This document shows positions 60,339 to 64,000 of a DNA stretch of 64,000 bases, one piece after another. The first letter of the stretch is position 1; each line of letters starts with the position of its first letter. The notes under the pieces were generated by a model. That model did no database searches. It was not told the origin of the DNA and saw only the letters and a list, made by a program, of their open reading frames with translations. This DNA is from Phycisphaerales bacterium (lineage in GTDB: Bacteria > Planctomycetota > Phycisphaerae > Phycisphaerales > UBA1924). A program made the position numbers and the translations under genes. The stretch lies in NCBI GenBank assembly GCA_019750095.1, contig JAIEOW010000026.1:1-64000 (forward strand), given 5' to 3'.

Positions 60339-62159
60339 ATGATCGAGTCGCCGAACAAGTCCGTGCTGCTGAAGGCGTTGATCGACGCCCGGGCAGTGCA
60401 CGCCTTTTTTCAGCCGATCGTGGACCTCAATGACGGACTGGTGATCGCGTATGAGGCCTTGTGCCGCCCGGCGCCGGAGATGGGTTTCAAGGGTGCTGAG
60501 GAGTTGTTCGAGACCGCAGGCCAGTGTGGCCAACTGTGGGAACTCGAGCAGTTGGCCCGCGAGTGCGCGATGGAAGCGGCGAGCAACTGGCCCCGCGACG
60601 TGCGGCTGTTCCTGAACACTTCACCCGAGGTCTTCGGTGATGAGCGATTCGCCGGCGTCATTGAGACGCTGGCTGCGAAGGCTGGCCTTTCCACCGAACG
60701 CATCGTTCTGGAGATCACCGAGCGGGCCGAGACGCAGTTCGGCGACCGCCTGCTGAAGCACGCGAATCTTGCGAAGGAACTCGGCTACAGCATCGCGGTC
60801 GACGACGCTGGTGCGGGCACGAGCGGGCTGAACCGCATGATGCAGCTTCGCCCGCAGTGGGTGAAGCTTGATCGCGGACTGGTCTCCGGAATCGACAAGG
60901 ACCCTTTTAAGCAGAATCTGGTGCGGTTCTTCATCCACTTCGCTCGGATGAGCGGGGTGAGCGTGGTCGCGGAGGGGATCGAGCACGGGGAAGAACTGGC
61001 AACGCTGATCGGTCTGGGCGTTCGATTCGGGCAGGGCTTCTACCTCGCCAAGCCGGGAGACCGGGCAACGACGCTGGACCCGATGAACTCTTCGGATATT
61101 CGCGAGCGATGGGCGTGCGTCGAGGCGGCCGTGCCGCCCGAACCGCGTGAGATGCCGATGATCCGCCTGACGCGCACGGTGATGAGCGTCGACGGGACGC
61201 GGCACCAGGTCGCGGAGCTCGCCGCGATGCTTGCGAACCACCCCGAGCACGCCGGAATTGTCGTGACCGAAGGACGCCGACTAATCGGATGGGCGGATCG
61301 GGAGTCGGTGATCAACGCGAGCTTTGGGCCAAACGCGATGTCCTCGATCATGGCGGTGACGCGGCCGGCGGTCTGTGCCCTCACGCCCGATTCGACGGTG
61401 CAGGATGCGTTGCAGCTCGTGTGCACCCGCGAGGATCATGACCTCAGCCAGCCGCTGATCATCGCCAACGGATCGGAGATCGTGGGCGTGGTGCCGATGC
61501 GTGATCTGCTTCGGGCCGCGGCGGCCGAGACGCGCCCGAGCAACGGTGCGCGTGCGGCGATCACCGGGCTGCCGGCGAGGGTCGGTGCGGATCGGCATCT
61601 GGATGAGATGATCGCTCGCGGCAAGGATGCCGCATTGCGTCTCAGTTCGAAGTATCACTCCGACTGCGCCTTCATCGATATCCGGCGCTTTGCGGACTAC
61701 AACGGTGTGTTCGGCTATGAGATGGGCGATCGGCTGATCCGGTCGCTTTCGGACGAACTGAACTCCCACGTCGTGCGCGGGCATTCCGACGTCTTCATCG
61801 CCCATCTTGGCGACGATCGCTTCCTCGTGACCGCGCGGGGTGGGCTGCTGGAGCCCCGGCTGAACGCCCTGATCCAGTCCTTTGATCGACTTGCTCCGAC
61901 GCTGACCGATGCCGAGGTGATCGATCACATCTCGCCCTCCACGCCGAAGGCGATGAGCAGCGGGCTGAAGATGGGGCTTCGGGTGCTGCTCATGCCGAAT
62001 GTCTTTGACAGCGTCGAGCATGCAAGAGACATCTACCGCACCGAGCAGCAGCTCCGCCAGAAGTCGCGCAATCAGGAAAAGCTCATGGCTGCGGGCCAGA
62101 GCGTGTTCATCACCGACCGTCGTCACATCGGCGCCTGGGCCGACAGGCTCTCGGCGTAG
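60339..62159 (+). CDS. EAL-CBS-degenerate GGDEF signalling protein
   Basis: A 606-residue cytoplasmic protein. The N-terminal EAL domain (residues ~10-245) has EALCRP, LNTSPEVF, LEITER, DDAGAG, VKLDRGLV, AEGIE and GQGFYLAKP, the residues needed for cyclic-di-GMP hydrolysis. A CBS pair follows (about 265-400). The C-terminal GGDEF-like domain (about 430-580) reads AHLGDDRFLV instead of G-G-D-E-F, so it is probably non-catalytic. This architecture could sense nucleotides through CBS. Start at 60339 is the first Met before the domain; earlier Mets add unrelated residues. It is followed by a DUF2752 gene. Confidence 0.9.
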   Translation: MIESPNKSVLLKALIDARAVHAFFQPIVDLNDGLVIAYEALCRPAPEMGFKGAEELFETAGQCGQLWELEQLARECAMEAASNWPRDVRLFLNTSPEVFGDERFAGVIETLAAKAGLSTERIVLEITERAETQFGDRLLKHANLAKELGYSIAVDDAGAGTSGLNRMMQLRPQWVKLDRGLVSGIDKDPFKQNLVRFFIHFARMSGVSVVAEGIEHGEELATLIGLGVRFGQGFYLAKPGDRATTLDPMNSSDIRERWACVEAAVPPEPREMPMIRLTRTVMSVDGTRHQVAELAAMLANHPEHAGIVVTEGRRLIGWADRESVINASFGPNAMSSIMAVTRPAVCALTPDSTVQDALQLVCTREDHDLSQPLIIANGSEIVGVVPMRDLLRAAAAETRPSNGARAAITGLPARVGADRHLDEMIARGKDAALRLSSKYHSDCAFIDIRRFADYNGVFGYEMGDRLIRSLSDELNSHVVRGHSDVFIAHLGDDRFLVTARGGLLEPRLNALIQSFDRLAPTLTDAEVIDHISPSTPKAMSSGLKMGLRVLLMPNVFDSVEHARDIYRTEQQLRQKSRNQEKLMAAGQSVFITDRRHIGAWADRLSA

Positions 62160-62204
62160 CAACCGCGTGACGAGCATCGTTCCGGCCCCGGATATCCTCC
62201 AGCC

Positions 62205-62708
62205 GTGAACCCGTCTGCGAATCCTCAACACGCGCCAATCACGGCCTCACGTTTCGAAACGGGTGGGAACCCGCTTCGCCTGCGCGCCGGCGTTGGAGAG
62301 CGCATTTCCGCTGGAATCCTGGCTGCGGTCGCGCTTGCCGTGCTGATCACCGCGAGCCTGCTCAGACCCGCCGAGGCGGGCGTGGGGACGCACACGCAAC
62401 TGGGCCTGCCTGCATGCGGATGGATGCAGGCGGCGGGGTATCCCTGTCCGACGTGCGGCATGACCACTTCCTTTGCTGCCGCCGCGAACGCACAGCCGGT
62501 CCGTGCCCTGCTCGCGCAGCCGTTTGGCGCGGGTCTGGCGCTGTTGACCAGCGCGTTCTTCTGGGGCGCGTTGCACGTGGCGGTTTTCGGCTCAAAGCTG
62601 GGTCGCATCGTCGAGTCCTGGCTGCGCCCCCGGGTGCTCTGGGTCGCTCTGGCGCTGTTTCTGATGGCCTGGGCGTACAAGGTTCTGGTGGTCCGCGGGG
62701 CACTTTGA
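62205..62708 (+). CDS. DUF2752 membrane protein
   Basis: A 167-residue protein with three hydrophobic segments and the DUF2752 hallmark GYPCPTCGMTTSF (about residue 83). It begins with a GTG at 62205 and a 30-residue basic N-terminus. Family function is unknown, but the C-P-x-C-G-x-T motif is strongly conserved. It follows the EAL gene by 45 bases on the same strand, and may share its transcript. Confidence 0.9.
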   Translation: MNPSANPQHAPITASRFETGGNPLRLRAGVGERISAGILAAVALAVLITASLLRPAEAGVGTHTQLGLPACGWMQAAGYPCPTCGMTTSFAAAANAQPVRALLAQPFGAGLALLTSAFFWGALHVAVFGSKLGRIVESWLRPRVLWVALALFLMAWAYKVLVVRGAL

Positions 62709-62769
62709 AGGGCGTTGGGAGCGGGTTCAGGCAACCCGGTGCCGGGGCGGGCCGTACTGTTTGTTCACC

Positions 62770-63468
62770 ATGCATCGTCCAATCAGACATCGCGCGGCCT
62801 TCGCAGACCAACCGTGGGGACGGCGTGCGATCATGGTCGCGCTCTTGGGCACGACGCTGACCCTTGGGGGATGCGCCTTTGGCCAGCTCATCGGCGGCAT
62901 GGCGGCCAGTGCCGAACGCGCTGGCAGCAAGGTCGTGAAGCCCAAGTACACCGGGCTTGTCGGCAAGAGCTTCGGCGTGATCGTGTCGGCCGACCGTGCG
63001 GTGCAGGCCGACTTTCCCGCGCTCGTGACACTGGTGACCACGGAGATGACGCGTCGCATCGCCGAGAACGCCGACGCCGCGGGCATGCTCCCCGCGGGCG
63101 AGGTGCTGCGGTTTCAGTCTGTGAAGCCCGGATGGGTCGCTCGGCCGCTGGATCAGCTTGCCAAAGACCTGGATGTTGAGCGGCTGGTGTATGTTGACAT
63201 TCAGAACTTCGCGTTGACCGAGCCGGGCAACCCCTACTTGTACGCGGGCGTCGCATCGGGCACGGTCAACGTGATCGAGGGCGACAGCGCGACACCGAGC
63301 GTGTTCGCATTCACCGAGCCGGTGCGGGTCGCATTTCCGGATCAGTCGGGCATGAGCGAGCAGCAGGTGCCGCGCGACGCGGTCTTCCGCGAGTTGGCTC
63401 GGCGTTTCATCGAGCGCTCTGCGTGGATGTTCTACGAGCACGAAGAGCCGAACATCATCAAGTACTGA
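62770..63468 (+). CDS. Lipoprotein of unknown function
   Basis: A 232-residue lipoprotein: RRAIMVALLGTTLTLGGC|AFGQ shows lipobox L-G-G-C. The mature part has KSFGVIVSADRAVQADFPALVTLVT, RRIAENADAAGMLPA and LAKDLDVERLVYVDIQNFAL. This is an alpha-beta pattern similar to the next gene. I use the ATG at 62770. The two genes probably arose from one ancestor and may encode partner lipoproteins. Function unknown. Confidence 0.8.
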   Translation: MHRPIRHRAAFADQPWGRRAIMVALLGTTLTLGGCAFGQLIGGMAASAERAGSKVVKPKYTGLVGKSFGVIVSADRAVQADFPALVTLVTTEMTRRIAENADAAGMLPAGEVLRFQSVKPGWVARPLDQLAKDLDVERLVYVDIQNFALTEPGNPYLYAGVASGTVNVIEGDSATPSVFAFTEPVRVAFPDQSGMSEQQVPRDAVFRELARRFIERSAWMFYEHEEPNIIKY

Positions 63469-63512
63469 CGGTTGATCCAGCGTCGCCGCCGAGCTTCCTA
63501 CGGGAGTTGAAC

Positions 63513-64000
63513 GTGTTCCAAACGGCTCGAACCAAATTCGCAACGCGAGCGATCGCGACCGCCAGCCTGCTCGCGGGATGCCTTGCGCTCGGATCCTGCA
63601 ACATCGTCGGACCCGTGCTGGTGTTCACAAGCGATGATCGCCAGCCGGCGGTGTATGAGCTGCCGCCAAAGAAGGCCACGGTGGTGATTGTTGATGATCG
63701 CAACAGCCGCCTGCCCAGCCGCACGGCTCGGATGAAGCTCTCGGAGACCGCGGAGAAGAACCTGCTGGCCAACAAGGCGGTCGATGGCGAGGTGATTGCG
63801 TCCGAATCGGTGCAGGGCATCCTGTCGGCCGATCGGTTCACGCGCCCGCGCAGCGTAACGGCGCTCGGTCGGGCCGTGGGCGCGCAACAGGTCATCTGGG
63901 TCACCGTGGATTCGTTCATGCTTCTGGAAAACCAGGTGCGATTCGCCCCGACGGCGACCGTGCGGGTGAAAGTGATCGATGTCGAGAACGACCAGCGGAT
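63513..64000 (+). CDS. Lipoprotein, partial at the window end
   Basis: The first ~162 residues of a lipoprotein starting at the GTG at 63513, with GGGAG eight bases upstream. Signal ATASLLAGCLALGSC|NIVG contains two cysteines; the second has the better lipobox (L-G-S-C). The mature part resembles the preceding gene: KKATVVIVDDRNSRLPSRTARMKL, LANKAVDGEVIASES, LGRAVGAQQVIWVTVDSF. Truncated by the window edge, so length and ending are unknown. Confidence 0.85.
   Translation, partial: MFQTARTKFATRAIATASLLAGCLALGSCNIVGPVLVFTSDDRQPAVYELPPKKATVVIVDDRNSRLPSRTARMKLSETAEKNLLANKAVDGEVIASESVQGILSADRFTRPRSVTALGRAVGAQQVIWVTVDSFMLLENQVRFAPTATVRVKVIDVENDQR

Overview
This 64 kb window is high-GC, densely coded bacterial chromosome. 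It most likely comes from a planctomycete, with Phycisphaerae the best guess. The reasons are the C-x-x-C-G-Y-D-L/C-P-E-C-G zinc-ribbon signature at two loci, oversized type II/IV-pilus-type pseudopilins in one operon, an HU-like protein with a Lys/Ala/Pro-rich N-terminal tail, several sulfotransferases, two groEL copies, and many large secreted or lipid-anchored proteins with no familiar name. I saw no rRNA, tRNA, CRISPR array, transposase or prophage.

Layout. 1-5.6 kb: lepA (cut by the window edge), an unknown helical protein and the fused rRNA methyltransferase rlmKL, closed by a perfect bidirectional terminator. 5.6-19.9 kb: one minus-strand operon for a type II secretion/type IV pilus-like machine: GspE ATPase, GspF platform, four pseudopilins, a giant GspK/PilX-like protein and a partner. 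20-24.5 kb: HU-like protein, a membrane protein with a split zinc ribbon, the PilT retraction ATPase and a YcgR-like PilZ protein. 24.7-32.6 kb: TgpA-type transglutaminase plus DUF58, a STAS protein coupled to a dicarboxylate symporter, and envelope proteins. 32.7-42.3 kb: prmC, a lone pilin, a dapF-GNAT-M20-aminotransferase operon, an M48 protease and a lipoprotein. 42.3-49.2 kb: NifU-like protein, a PD40 protein, an acyl-CoA ligase, a SPOR lipoprotein, acpS and others.

49.2-59.5 kb is the most unusual region: a protein-folding island read entirely on the minus strand. In transcription order it runs groEL2, hicB, hicA, groES, three tandem sulfotransferases, groEL1, a GxxExxY gene, dnaJ, grpE, fmdB. 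A near-perfect sigma-54 (-24/-12) promoter with an upstream palindrome precedes groEL2. groES is separated from groEL2 by a toxin-antitoxin pair and from groEL1 by the sulfotransferases. GroEL2 has a His/Asp-rich plus Gly-Met tail and GroEL1 has no tail. dnaK is not in the window.

59.7-64 kb: a stand-alone nuoA, an EAL-CBS-degenerate GGDEF protein, a DUF2752 membrane protein and two lipoproteins, the last cut by the window end. Together, PilT, the pseudopilus operon, the PilZ receptor and the EAL protein suggest cyclic-di-GMP control of a surface machine. The chaperone island suggests a separate, stress- or nutrient-responsive folding programme.
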